Shown here in pieces: positions 35,501 through 49,400 of a stretch of 64,000 bases of DNA. Location: the NCBI RefSeq assembly GCF_964355755.1, contig NC_092675.1, positions 5,180,312 through 5,244,311 of the forward strand. The letters run 5' to 3'. Position 1 is the first letter of the stretch. Every line of letters begins with the position of its first letter. The stretch comes from Antedon mediterranea. Lineage: Eukaryota > Echinodermata > Crinoidea > Comatulida > Antedonidae. The notes under the pieces are model-generated. The model saw nothing but the letters and a program-made list of their open reading frames with translations, was not told where the DNA came from and did no database searches. The position numbers and the translations under genes were made by a program.

Positions 35501-37284
35501 TTATTCATGAATAGGTCTAAACTAACCGGTACTGATGATTAATACGTCGGGAATATGATACACAAGTACACACGTTAACGCCGATGAAAATGGCACAATT
35601 TTTTTGCAGGACGTATGCGTCACGTTCTACACCCTGTACCGAACCTGCTAGGTCCATATAGGGCATAACAATCAATCCGCATTATTTTCATTATTAAATA
35701 ATTGAGAAGAATTGTTTTTATTCTGCTTGTAAAATACATACATTCTTCAATATTGTTTTTTTTTGTTCTAAATTAAACAGAAATATTTATATAGCGCCAC
35801 CTTTTGTATTAGTCTATTTGACTGATAGTGCAACGGCCTCTCAAAATAATTACCACGTTTAGTTGTTTTAGAAATGTATCCCGGTAAGGTTTGTGGTTTC
35901 CGAACTGACAAACCAATAATCTATTTCAACATTAATAATATATTGTATTTGATGTATTTGATTGGTGGTGACTTGTAACATTATAGGATGGCCAAAAGCA
36001 GTAAATTATATGTGATTTGTCATATCTAAGCAGACTAATCCGCCATGGCTCGTGCTACTGTGGATTTCATATAATACTGTATATAAACGAACAAGCGTTT
36101 CGCCTCCGTCGTTACGAAGAGCGTGTAAAAGAAATAAATTTGCGCAGACTGATATGTAATGAAAATGTGTGTGTTTTTTTTTTATCGTACCGTATCGGGT
36201 ACCGTGTGATATTCTAGGGACAGATTGAACTGGCAAATTAGGTCAATATCAATATAGACAAATAAATTAAAGAAAACTGTAAATAGTAATACTTAACATT
36301 ACATTATTATAAAAAAATTGACGATTTTATTGTATTGAATGAATTATGCATACACAGTAGTTTTTGGATAACGTTATTAGTACTTTTTTAACATCAATTA
36401 TACATTTTGCTCCATTGATAGCACGTAGCTGAATCACCATGACCCTTTAATTAGCCTGTTTTTGTGTCTCATTTGCTGTCATTTGATTTGAAATCTTGCA
36501 ACCCTATAAAATGCGTTATTTATTCTGAAATAAGAAATCAATGACACCAAGGTAAAATTCCATTGGCTCATTATGAAGAGTTCTTCAATAACATTAATAA
36601 TGTATTATTTACAAGGCCCAAAGCACACGTGCCTTGAACGAAGCCTTTTACGCAGCATATTATATTTTACATGTATCGGGTTTTCTCGAAGGAACCTTCA
36701 CCTTAATTCTAAATATACATCGAATTTATTGGGTTATTTAAACCGACTCCGATTACTAATACTGTGCTACTCACAACTCGTCAGGCACACATATACACCA
36801 GTCGCCTTTGGTATTAGTCTGTCAGAAACGGTTCACGTTCCATAGAGTTCAGTGAGAGGGAATATAGACGCAGAATAGGAGGAGCTGCCATGCTTTAATG
36901 CTGCCTGATTTAGCCGGTGCGCTCACTTCTAGTTTAATCCTCAACTGAATAGGACGCGTGTGTCGTACCGCATTACCAACGCCTGCGTTTTAGTTCAACC
37001 AAGTGTAAAATAGTAACAAACCAACGCTAAAGGTTTTTTTTTGTATGTTCTGCCGTTTGTCGGAGTCAGGAAATGTATTGATTGAGTTTAATCTGATACG
37101 ACCATAAGACTGCATGCCATGTGAATTTAATCGTGGATTTTAATAGACAACCGTTTACATGGATCGTGTGTTGCTGAAATGACTAAACTATTATTTTGTA
37201 TGGAATGTAAAAATCATTGAATATGAATGTGGATCTTAACTTTTCTTGATTTTTTCGAAATTACAAACATTTGTTTATATCAAG
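32509..37284. other. intergenic, nothing coding recognised
   Basis: Between the minisatellite and the candidate NDNF 5' exon. The part from about 36850 to 37000 is slightly richer in G and C and could hold a promoter, but I see no specific element. Confidence 0.35.
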
Positions 37285-37340
37285 ATGAATCTTGGAATTT
37301 ACCGGGCTGGATTACGTAGTCGGAAATGTATCGATAGAAG
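37285..37340 (+). CDS. candidate upstream exon of NDNF (N-terminal extension)
   Basis: An ATG at 37285 opens 18 codons plus two bases and is followed by a GTAATG donor at 37341. The next known acceptor (CAG before 44364) leaves one base to complete the codon, and the frame then runs RATRT into the NDNF Met at 44380. The in-frame join has a one-in-three chance of being coincidence. If used it would add about 24 mostly basic residues ahead of the signal peptide; the intron would be 7 kb. It may instead be a 5' UTR exon or nothing. Confidence 0.3.
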
Positions 37341-38501
37341 GTAATGCATCTTCAACATGGTCTTTTTAAATTGATATTATATATAATGTCATTACAATAA
37401 TTAGGTTACTAGTGCATGTTTTCCAATATTAATACATTAATCCTCTGTTGGTTCAGTAATACGATTTTACTAGTAATTGTAGGGCAGCCTAAAGTGCTGT
37501 TTTGTTGAAATTAATTAATATTGTGTAATATAAATTGTAATGATAATTATTCTTTAAATATAAACACTTTTAATCAGAAAAGGTTCAAAGAAGGTAAAAT
37601 GTGTAGTAGGCCTAGTAATAGTATTGTTATCCTATCAATCATACATCAAATTAATTCGGTAAGAGCATGAAACTGTTTGAGAAAAATGAGTTTGAATTGC
37701 TGAGTGTTATAGGTGTTAGTTACCATATCGCAATCATAGCAATAATGCCAAATATGTATTTATATATCGGAATGCAATTTTTAGAAGAAAACATCATATA
37801 AATTATTGTAAAAAAAACTAAAAGTTTTAGGCCTATTCGTTCAAAGACAAATTCCTGGAACAAAAAAACACATAGTATAACAATTAATACTAGACTTACA
37901 TCTATGTTTAAGGTATAGCATTATTTTAATTTAAAAAGTGTGTAGGCCTATTTCATAATGATAAACAAGCAATCAATTAATCTGATTAATTAATTAGAAA
38001 AATATTCTTGTGAAGATTACAGCACCGGTTGTATACTCTGACAGCTGCCGTTACTAATTACGGGGTGGCAATCACCCAACCGTTTTAGACTTTCACGGAG
38101 AGGTAGACATATCCACTTGAAATTTTAAACTTACAATACGAGTATATTCAAATTCAAAATTCAATTCAAAAGTATAAGATTATATGCATTGATACGTTAA
38201 CGTGTAGTATCGATTCTTTATGTAAGCGCTTAATTGACTAAACAGAAATAAAAGTCAATAGGCCTACTTGTGCAATTGTGATTTTCATTTTTTTTTAAAC
38301 GGAACTGTGTAGTGACTTAAAACTAGAGTACCATTATAAAAAAAACCTCTATTACAACGCCCTCGCTCGTTTTCATATCATAACAGTCTACAATCATATC
38401 AATCACACAAACGGTATAAAAGATTTTCCTATATAGGCCTACAGTATAAGTTAAATTTCCTGTCGTACAGACGTTTCTCCAGCTTCTTGTTTATTTCAAG
38501 T

Positions 38502-38829
38502 TAAAGATGTATTGTCCACCTGAAAAATAATGTTTACAATTGTTGTTGTAGAATGCCAATTCTAATGTCACATAATAGTTATCCACTTTGACCAAAGTTG
38601 GATCTAAACAAAATTTACTTATACCTGAAACAACTGTATTTTAAAGCAAAAAAAAAAATCAAATTTTGACTACCAGCCAATAGATTTTCGGTTGAATTTA
38701 ACCATATATTATGTTATTTCATAAGTGAAACATTTTTGTTATTCGTTTTTTACGGAAGTGATTAACTTTATTAAAACTATTTAATTAATCCCCATTTTTG
38801 GGGGGGGGGGGGGACAATGCATCTTTAAT
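38502..38829. mobile_element. MITE family TTAAAGATGTATTGTCC, copy 2
   Basis: It begins TAAAGATGTATTGTCCACC and ends GGGGGACAATGCATCTTTAA, inverted termini of about 19 bp with a few mismatches. The interior is inverted relative to the copies at 9135-9387 and 41718-41959 (TTAACTTTATTAAAACT). A long G run precedes the right terminus. Confidence 0.75.
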
Positions 38830-41717
38830 GTTTTGATTTATGGAAAAACCAACAGATGAATGTAAACTCGATTTTCGATAAAAACAATTGTTGATAACAC
38901 TGAAACTGTTATTATACTAAACGTGAATAATAAATAACGTTATCGACGGTCAAGTCAATAACCGAGAAAACATTATAAATTGTCCGTTAATCAATGATGT
39001 TATCTCTTTGCTGCGGTTAAGCATGGACTGTCTAAGAGTAAGTACACTCGACTGGATGCTAACTAACATAGTACTACAATCGGAAGTTCCAATAACACAT
39101 TAATTAACTGTGTCTACGACCTAAATTCGTCGTTAAAACGTGCGTGATTTTTTATTTTTTTTTTTTGCAATCTTCCTATTTTGATATATCATTATGAATA
39201 ATATGTCTTTAAAATACAAACAATAAAGCACGGTATACTTGCATGGCGAACAATTCATGTTCTGGTTAAATTTCACCTCTTTAAAATGAAGTTAGAACGG
39301 AACTGATTCATGGACGATCGATTACAGGGTGTCTACCCGTTCTATACCTTAAATTTGATGTCAAATAAAACTAGGTAAACGGTTAATAATTGACCGTTAT
39401 GTGGCATAGGCGTGGTCATTTTATATTCCAATTCCCAATTAATTCTGAATATGTAATTTAACAGCATAATCACTTCAACGTAACTGAAAATGTATGAGTT
39501 TTTAGGACCAGTTGTTGTTTAGGATCATGCCGACCAACAAACGGCATACAAAGAAAATACATATTATATAGATATATTATATTTATATGGCCATTATGTA
39601 CAGTTATGTATACTGATTTATAAAAGGAAACCAAGTGACCAGATATAGACAAGTAAAGTACTATGAATTAAGTAAAATAATTCCGTGACAGGTTTCAGTT
39701 TTTTTTCTCAAAATTCTTAAGTGACCTAATTCATAGTAAAGTTTTTTTTTAATAGAATTTAGTCAAAATTCGCCCTAAATAAAGTTTGCCATAATATATC
39801 AGATGTTGGAAAACCTTAAAGGTTTTTTGTTAAATAGTAATATAGTATATACAATTATGTACAGTATACTTTTTCAAATAAATTAATGTTGCTCTACTGG
39901 AATGGGTTTGGGCGAAAACACCCGTCTTCCACCAAGCCTTCCTTCAGGGTAGAGAACGTGTTTCAATATCAAACATAAGAAACTCTGAATCAGAAAATCC
40001 CGAAATTAGCATTACGGTTGTGAAATAACTAGGCCTATAGTGAAAAACATTTACTTAATTTACCTAAAGGCAACTCATTTCAGAAACTTTATCTTCACAA
40101 TTTGGTTTTAACAACACCACTATTTATTTACAAAATATCTTATTTCATAGGAATCAGATAAGTTGCGTTCATTTTGGAAAAGTTAAATTAATGAACCCAC
40201 GGTGTACATATTTATTTATTTATCAATATATTTATTACAATATTTGTTTCCAATTAAATTATTTCCGTATCCTTATTTCAATGATTTCATAGATTACATA
40301 GTTTTAATGATGCTAGACCCATTTTACACAAGCAACAAATGCAGCAAGAAGTACGGAGCATTTCGTCTGTCTCTCTGGACTCTTTTCGCTGTTCAAATTT
40401 TTGATCAATAAATCACCCTTTACTCATATTTCTCAAAAGCTCATATGGAGATTTACTTAATCGGAGAGCATGGAGGTTTAATGTACGCCCCTTTCTTCGT
40501 ATTATCAGTTGTTTGTTCGCCCGATAATCTTTATCGTTAATATCTGAGTTTTTCCCATCCGTCTCCATTCTGGCAAAGGTATTTTATCTGGTCATACCCG
40601 TCTTTTATTCCTTCTTGCTGCTGGTGAGTATAGAAACATATTTTCGTGTAGTTAAGTTCAACCCATACTTTGTGTAGTTATTTCAACTATTTTTCTTTTT
40701 TGTGTAGTTACTTTCGTGTAGTAGTTACTTTCAACCATAACTATTTTGAGTAGCCTGCATTTCAACGCTACATTGTGTGTCTAATTTCTTTCAACCCTAT
40801 GTTGTATGTGGTTACTTTGGTATATAAGTTGTACGAATACCAAAGAAATGTACTGACAATCTTCATCATTAGAGCATGGAATATATTTCATCTGAGCTCA
40901 ATCATAATGTTGCTAAAATGTTTAATGCCTCTACTAGTACTACTACTCCTTAATCATCATCACCAAAATCATCATAATTATTTATATCTGGTGTAATAAA
41001 AAACACAAATATATACGCAGTCTATCTTTTACAGTAGTGGCAGTCCCTTCCATTATTATTCGAAGCTTCTGTATATCGAATGTTATGGTGGAGGTGCGGG
41101 ACAATCCTAACAAGGATAGGCTTAGTGACTTATATTTGTAAAAACAATAATATTATCGGCAGACATAATAATTATAGTGAAAATAATCACTATGTAAAAT
41201 ATTCACATAATAAATATATCCAGAGAAACGGTCGAATAACAACCATCCCCGAGGCACTATTATAGCTTATGGAGACAAGGTTTATTTTTTTAGACAATTT
41301 ATCTGATAAAAGCCTGACCTCAATACAAACTTTTCAACACTCCCCTAGGCCGTGTTCTGCTACTTCAGCTTGACGAATCGGTGGTGGTCCAATACTACCT
41401 GACCAAGTGAACTAAATATTCGTGTCAATCGCCGCGACAGTTATGTACCTGTGAGTTTATTATAACAGATTAATATAATGGAGAAGTTTCATCAATTATA
41501 TTAAGATAAAAAAGTATCAACATTTCTAATCATGCTTCCGTATCTCTGTCAACAAAAGCCACACGTTGGACCTACAAGCAGTGTGAATCTCTACCCGACC
41601 GACTTCTGCTTTGTGGATTTTCCTGCTTGTAGCCTATCATTGTCGCGAAACATTGAAAAACAATTCTATTAAATTAGTATGGATTAATGAATACCTATAT
41701 ATATGTTAAAATATGTT

Positions 41718-41959
41718 TAAAGATGTATTGTACCCCCAAAAAACAGGAAAATGAAGATTAATTTGCAGTTTTAATAAAGTTACTTCGACAAAAAAAACGA
41801 CAAAATAAACGGTTAAATTCAACCAAAAACCCATTGACTATTTTTTGGTTAATAATTGTCTTTTATCCAAATTTTGGACTATTAATGTGACATTAAAATG
41901 GCATATTCAACAAAAACATTTTTACAAATTATTTTTTCAGGGGGACAAAACATCTTTAA
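41718..41959. mobile_element. MITE family TTAAAGATGTATTGTCC, copy 3
   Basis: It begins TAAAGATGTATTGTACCCCC and ends AGGGGGACAAAACATCTTTA. The interior shares GCAGTTTTAATAAAGTTACT and AAATAAACGGTTAAAT with the copy at 9135-9387. Confidence 0.75.
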
Positions 41960-44379
41960 ATAACTTACATATTATTTCTATAAACAAGAATTGTTGCCTA
42001 TGCAGAGACTTCGACAAGTTATTTTTGGACAATTATTTTGTTTAGTGAACTAATGACCTTTAATATTTGTGATATACTGTAAAATAAAAACATTGGAAAC
42101 ATATTTACTGTAGACGAGAGATCATGGATTTCTGATGATATCCATATAAAAATGTTCAAACGTCAATTTTATAATAATAGTAATAATCATTCAATAATGT
42201 CGGCCTGTAGTTTTAGTGGGAAGCCTCACGCTATAATTAATAAGAAAATTGTTTAATTAATAAAAGCCTTATATCAATTACAATTTGAGTTATATATACT
42301 ATAAAACGTAGACAATACTGATATCATCTCTGCGTTGATTTTTATTTGTTTATTGGTAAGTATACATTTCGCAATGGTTTACTTATTTTCGTAGAAAGAT
42401 ATTGATACACAGGAGCGGTCCTTGATTCGTATTTCAAACTCTTGCATTGCTGGTAGCAAAATAGGTAAATGTATACCATAGCTTATTAGATTGACATTGC
42501 CACTAAGTAAATGTTACAATTGTCAATTTGTTAATTTTATCTTACGTATTTAGTTACTAAACTGTCGTTACACACACCTTGGTTTTCTTTTCTCGGCTAA
42601 TCTGAATAATACGCGTAAAACAATCTGTCCGTAGACATGTGTCTCACTGAAAACAACACATGGATTTTTCTTCAACAAAATTTCATTTTATTCGCAAGAC
42701 TTCCGTTCAAATTATCATTGGTTGACTTTAATATGACCGATTTGAAATATCTGACTTAAAAATGACTTTTAATCATACTATATAATACGTCCTCGACCTT
42801 AACACTAACCTTTTTTTTCTTAGTGACCGTCCCATGAGGCTCGGGTAAGCAATGAGGTATATCCCCGTTTTGTAATATTCAAAATAATTTGTGTTAGCTT
42901 TTTCACTAGAGAAGAAATACAGTATATCTTTGGAGAGAAAATACAGTATATCTTCAGAGAGAAAATCTGATTCTGCAAGCACATAATGTACCAAATATTT
43001 GTCTGCTAATCATCTCTCTTCGACAAATGAAATTGTAACGAAACTAGATTTAACAAAGAGCATTGTAATGGAAAATAAAAAAGAGATAAAATGCTTATAA
43101 TAATTGATAAGAACAAACATCAAGTAACACGGGTATATTGTTAGATAGTACTGATGTACTGTCAATTGTTAACGCTATTCTATACAAAGGTTTATTGAGG
43201 AAAAGAGTTTGTTGAGAATGTGTGTATTACAATGTGTGAATTGTATCATAAGTAGGCCTAAGGATGAAACCGGCAAAAAACACATCTTGAGCTGCGGAAG
43301 TGGTTTTAGAATTTTTGCAAGGAGAATGTACTGACAGAACTCAACGCAAAATGTGTTATTCTGATATTATTAATGATCATCATTACCAAAAAAAGTTACC
43401 TTTAACAAAAAATCAATAATATTATATTTAAACAAGTTAGTTTTGTATTTCATCACATTAAAACGCTTGTGTACAGTGTCCAACACCTGTCTTAGTATAC
43501 CTATTAACTTCGCGGTGATTAATTTCAAACAAAACGGTCTTTAATTTGGCAGACGCAGTGCGCGTGCCATACTCAATTCTCTATTGTGTTCACTAGAAAT
43601 GTAACCCCTATACCACTAATCGGATCAATTTATTTGATTATAAAACGTTAGTTTGTTTTACTATAATGCATCATGTATATCCTACCCTCCTGGACATCAC
43701 TAATGAATCTAAGCAGGCTTGTTCATGCTGAAATATTTAAGCTCACTGGAGGCAAGAACAACTGTTTAACAATTGCTTGAGTGAAGCCTATTATAAAGAT
43801 TAATTTTACAATAAGGGTAGTGTTCTTGTAAACGCGGGCTGTTTGACTTTATGGATTTGTCCGAGCGTCTTAAAATTTGTTTTACGAATTGAATAATGAT
43901 AACAAAACATTTCATAGAAACTATTACTTTAAAAAGGTGCACAAGTCTCATGTGTCCTCAACATGTTCCAATAAACAAATTACACAAAATGCCTAAATAA
44001 GTATAAGGTATAGACCCGACTTTTGCAACAACCATGACACAAACTATCATTAATGCACACTAATGATATAAAACAGAATACCTAAATACAACATGACAAG
44101 TATACAATGCATAAAAGATAAAAAAAATAAATAAACAGAGAGAGAAAAGGAAAATAGAAAAAAGCAAAACAGCTACAGAAAAAAAAACAAAGTAATCACA
44201 AATTAAAAGAAAGAAAAACAGAAAGAAAAATAAAGAAAAACTCATGAAGTCCCAGTAAATAAAATTAGAAAACGTAAATTAATTTGAGTCGTTGATTTTA
44301 ACTAAATCCATATACATTAAGGCATTAAGATTCATTTGAAATGTACTTTATCTTTAATTTCAGAAGAGCAACACGAACC

Positions 44380-46443
44380 ATGCTTGCATGTAAAGATATT
44401 TTGACGTTAATGTTAGCCTGGCTGGTTACAGCAACTCAATGCCAGAGTTTGCCAACCAGAGATGAAGAGTTATTTATTCACCAAATGCGAAATCCTGAAA
44501 CATTCCATGATTCTGGTCTCATACCAGACGGGGCCGAAGTAAATGCATACGCAGTCACAGAAACCATAACTCGGTAAGAAAAACACCTTTTTGTTGACTA
44601 ATTTCAATGAACACCGAATTAAACAAATAATGAAATATTAGAATTACAGAATACCTTCAGAAATAACATGTAAAGAAATCTGACGATGTTTCCATTGATT
44701 TGTTGATCGATTCATTCATTAGCAATCTTGAACATTTCAGGTATTTTTTCTTGGTTGAAGAAGACGGTCCTCCTTTAGAAGTTACAATAACACCGTGTGC
44801 ATCGACACTAGAATGGAATATATCTATACCTGAAGTACCCGAAGAGGGTAGCGCTTCAGGTGGGTGTTGTATTATACTTATATATAACTATAGTAATGTG
44901 TGCCTATAAGTAAGTTAAAGAGTCAAATGGCCGAGAAGTTAAGGCAGTGGGTGTTGAGCCGTAAAATGTGCAAACAACCAGATTTTTGTAACCGCCTAAA
45001 GAGCCATTAATATTGGCATGGGTTCGTTTATTATTATTATTATAACACTGATTTTTGTTTGTTTAATCTTCAGGTATTAACGATCAGCTAGAACATCAGC
45101 GGTCGCATTCAAGCAAAGTAGGATCGATATTAAAAACATACAAAGGCTTTAATGTTAGTACATACTCATCAACTAATTCACCAGCAGGAATTTACATGTT
45201 AAAAGTGCGAGCTGTAGATCGTGATTCGAGTTTTAAGATCTACGCCACCACGACACCAAACTCTGATCGCATTTATCCTGTTTTACCATCAGACTCAAGA
45301 GTTGATGTTACTGCGGTGCGCAAAGATCGCGTTTCTCTTGCGTGGAAATCTAGTCTCTCTGAGACCGTTTACCTTCAGCCAATAAAATACTGCGTGGCAA
45401 TGAATACTGAGCGTAATTACCCTACACTATGTGGCATTGAATCACGTCTTTATGGAGATCGTCGACCCATTGTACCTAACGTAGGCTTTGGATTCAGTAA
45501 CGAAAAGGGTAAGAGGAACTCTAAAAGATTGAGAAAACGAAAAAACAAACTCGAATTGCTTACTAAAACTCAAATAAAAACCAATTCCAGTTTTACACTT
45601 GAGTGTATTGGAACGAAGAAAATGCACACGTTTATAAATCTAATTGCTAACCATACGTATTTCTTCGATGTTTTTGCTGTTGACACCAAAACTAACCGTA
45701 GCGCAGTTTATCAACACATTCAAGTCACAACACCTGCTGGTGAAGAAGTTCAGAAGGTCGTGATGCTAAAGGACGGAAAGATGTTAGATTCTTCAGTGCA
45801 GCAATCAAAACCGAAAAAGACATTCCAGATAGACGTTGGAAACAAAGATAAAGAGCTTTTAGTTACTGTACAGTCATGTACACATCCTGTCATTGTGGAA
45901 ATCTTGCAAGACACAAGTGTTGTGAAATCTGGTGTTGTTGAAGATTTACAAAGTTTCACTATTAACAATGCAAAAGGAACGTATTATATCAGAGTTGTTG
46001 GATCATTGAAAGAGGCTATTCACTTTAAAATATTTACAACAACAAAACCAAGGAAGTATCCGTATCCAAGAATGCCGGACGATAACAGAATAAATCCGTA
46101 TAGAAATCTGCGCAAATGCAATTCAGTTACTCTTGGTTGGTTAACCTCAAGTGAAACGGCTCAATATTGTCTATACAGACGTGAAGATACGTCAACAGAC
46201 AGCGGTGGTAGAAAAAACTTACGTCTTATGAACTCGTGTCACGGACCTGGAATGAGAAAGAGGAGTGAAAAGGTGTTCTGCACAAAAGTTAACGATCCAT
46301 CAGAACAGGACACAGTTATGATTAAAAAAGTGGAAAATCTTAAAACAGGTACTAATTACATATTTGATGTGTACGTCAGTAGGGATGGAAAACAGTCATT
46401 AGCTTATAGAAGCGTGAAAGTTAAGACAAAAAAATACTGCTGA
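44380..46443 (+). CDS. NDNF: NDNF orthologue (neuron-derived neurotrophic factor), 3 coding exons, 560 aa
   Basis: Coding exons are 44380-44573 (exon from 44364), 44741-44859 and 45074-46443, with GT/AG introns in consistent phase (1683 nt with stop). Known NDNF is a secreted glycoprotein with FN3 domains that acts on neurons and vascular cells and in FGF-related signalling; human NDNF is 568 residues. Residues 1-22 are a signal peptide. LPTRDEELF, IPDGAEVNAY, the aromatic FFLVEEDGPPL strand, KVYATT-like FKIYATTTPNSD, PSDSRVDVT, QPIKYCV, the YFFDVFAVD strand and the final KTKKYC stop match the family throughout. N-glycosylation sequons (NHT, NSS, NRS, NVS) fit secretion. A lysine/arginine-rich insert (about GKRNSKRLRKRKNK) lies between the FN3 domains. 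The last exon carries three quarters of the protein. AATAAA near 46498 is a possible poly(A) signal. Confidence 0.95.
44923..45030 (+). pseudogene. tRNA-Ser-like relic in NDNF intron
   Basis: ATGGCCGAGAAGTTAAGGC matches the 5' half of class II tRNA-Ser (GGCCGAGTGGTTAAGGC), followed by a TTGAGCC..TAAAATGTGC stretch like its anticodon and variable arms and a GGGTTCG B-box remnant at about 45021. An insertion and many changes separate the halves. Not functional. Confidence 0.4.
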
Positions 46444-49400
46444 CGACGAATTGTCTGAACTGTTAGTGTTGGCTACAGTCATTAAGTTAGTAGCAAAATA
46501 AAATCTTCGCCATGTTATCAAGTAAGATGAATCGTAACGTGGTTATCTCCGCGCGCACTGCTGTACCCAACGAATGTCAATGTACTTGGATGAAGAAACA
46601 AGAGCGCTCCTGATAATAATCTTTGGACAATCTATGATTGATAACGACGCTGTTATATGTTTATACTGATAATGTATAGTGATTAGTACACTCGTAAGAT
46701 AGTGTAAAAATATTTTAGTTTTTGAAAGAACGTTATATTGTTTGGTGATGACGATCGGGTCTCAAACCCGTATTGTGAAGGTGTTACAACAAGAAAGACT
46801 GTATAGTAGCACAATGAACAATACTTTATCAAAGAGGTATATAATCTTATGAGAGAATATATACAATTAAAATAAATAAATAAATACGTTCAAGTGTAGA
46901 AGAGTTACGGAAATTCATGAATAATGGTTTAGTTAAATTAGTATTGTCAAGTCGGAGGTGCTAAAATGTCATTTATTTATTTACATACACACATTTGCAT
47001 TATACCGTTATTGTTCAGTCCAGCCGTAATATAAAATGTAATAATTAATGTATAAATTATAAAACAACTATTTATCTGACAATTAATAATCTGTTGTTGA
47101 TTGATATGTGGCACGTCGAAAATAATATATTTAATTGCTCTGAAATAAGACGGTTTTCAGTGGCAAGGTAGCCTTAAATTATATTTATTGTATATGTTAT
47201 ATCTTATAATATCATAATGATGTTATATATTAATAATGATAATGTTATTAAATGTAGAGAGCTTCGTTGAGGTAACAAATAGTGAAATATGTTGAAAACA
47301 GTGATGATAAAAAAAAGCTTTATATATATTATGTAAGTACCCCCCTATTAGACTAGTATACTTGGATTATCATTACAGTGACTTTTCGATAAACTATTGG
47401 GTACAGAGGGGTAACAATCAGTGGAGAAACTGTGTGCATGTTTGAACACATTCGTGATAGATTTTGACGTAATAACGGAATTTATCACAAGGTATTTAGT
47501 ACCTTACTTTTATCTTACTTTGGTGCCACGTACTGTGATCAAAAGGTTTTTGACCAATCACAAACGACAGTTAGGATGGTTCATCGCGTCGTGATTGGTC
47601 AAATTACTTGTGTTGCGTTCAAGTTGGAACCAAGCTTAATCACGTATATTAAATATAATACAATATTAATTAGTGAGTAATGTGACGTAGTTACTGCTGT
47701 AAGTATATTCTAATTATTGTAAAGTGTAAAGCAGTTTGATATTGTAATGATCATTCCAAAATTAAATATTACTGGTCCATTATATTTTCGTCGTGAAGCT
47801 TAATACATAATAGTGAAAATAGGATGGTGTTCTAGAACGAACCACATATCAATAAATGTTCATAAACCAACAGCTCAAACAAAGTATTTTTTATTTCAGT
47901 CAATTTGTTACCATATTAAGTATTAATATACACTATTTCGATGTTGTTTATTGTTTGGTGTGTTAAAATGCACAAACTAACAATGGTTTCCATTTTTTCG
48001 ATATATCTCTCGACTATGAGCACAATACACTAATATTAAATAGCCAGGACAGAAGTTAAAAATACCATAATGATTGTTATATTCTTAAAAATTAAAATTC
48101 ATAATTTAAAATTCTCCTTTTACATCATAATTAATTTTATAGTTTCTTTCTTCTTCGTCTGACCATTGTGCACACATCTAATTTTATTAGTCGTAAAGGA
48201 ATGAAATTGTCTTCTTCGTCACTATAACTAGTGTTGGGCTTGAAAATGTGACACATGTGATAAGTGTTACCTCCCTCCAGTTTATTGTCTCTTGACATGA
48301 AACCACGTGGAATCTGCTGAATACAATTATAGACCATTCAACATGTTTGGAGTCCTGAGTAATTACTTTGGAAGGAAAGTTGAAACACCATCGCAATGTT
48401 TTTACAGGTTAAAATACGTCTCACAACATGTGTTTGTATGGTATATGGACAAATAATTGTCTCAAAGCTGTAAAAACATAATTCTATTAAATTCAGTACC
48501 TTCGATAATAAAATATAAAATACAGTCTATTATTATTACTTACATTAGACCTACATCAACACAAGATTTACTATATAATGGAAATATAACACCCAAATAT
48601 AGCATTATTATTAGGACTAAAGATCTTAACTTTTAACCATATCTCGTATAGTTCTACCAGACAGGGTTTACGACACTGGGGTAAAATATATAGATAGTCA
48701 CGTTTTCCATTGGATGATTGGATCAAGGATGTGACTTATCTAATCATTTCGGCCGCAGGCAGTCATTTCAGCCGCCGGTTATGAACGTCTGTTATGGTTA
48801 TACATTCATAATTCACACACCGTCGACTTGGTCCTCGAATTTTCCTGTAGGCCTATGTCAAAGTAATTTTATGTTATATTCTACAACTTTCCTACTCGTC
48901 GACATGATAATGCTTATGAAACAAAATGATGGTTTATAACATTTTTGTTTGATCTCTGATCTTACCAAAAATATTGATAATATCGTGAGAAAAGACAATG
49001 ACAGATTGTTACATGACCATTTGGAAATCTGATATAATGAAGATGACACCTTGTTTTGATTATGAAATGTAGAATGTGTAATATAGAGTATCAAGTAAAT
49101 TTATTTATTTAGTTTTTAATGGTGGTTTTTGATGGTGTTATTACATAATCTCTATCTTTGACAAACTGTTATTTTGTTAATAGAGAAATGTACTGTCGGT
49201 GTAGGTAGATGTATTCCTATATTCAATTCAACTGTTCTTGTGATACCACTTGACTATATGAACATGAAACGATGGTGGAGTTTCTAAACTCGAACAAAGT
49301 AAGTACAGAATGTTGTTGGTTTCGTCGTTATGGAGAAATAAAAGTATGATAATGTGGTTATGCAAATCCTGTACAAGGAAAGATTGATTAAACAGAAAAT

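Larger units (their letters stand above)
37341..44363. other. putative NDNF intron 1 or upstream region
   Basis: It holds two MITEs of one family (38502-38829 and 41718-41959) and a loose tandem repeat of TGTGTAGTTACTTTCAACC-like units (about 40640-40820). No coding exon was recognised. Confidence 0.45.

Noticed and set aside
46751-46775. GGGTCTCAAACCCG as a possible tRNA B-box or terminator
   Set aside because: No matching A-box or acceptor stem at the right distance; probably just a short hairpin.
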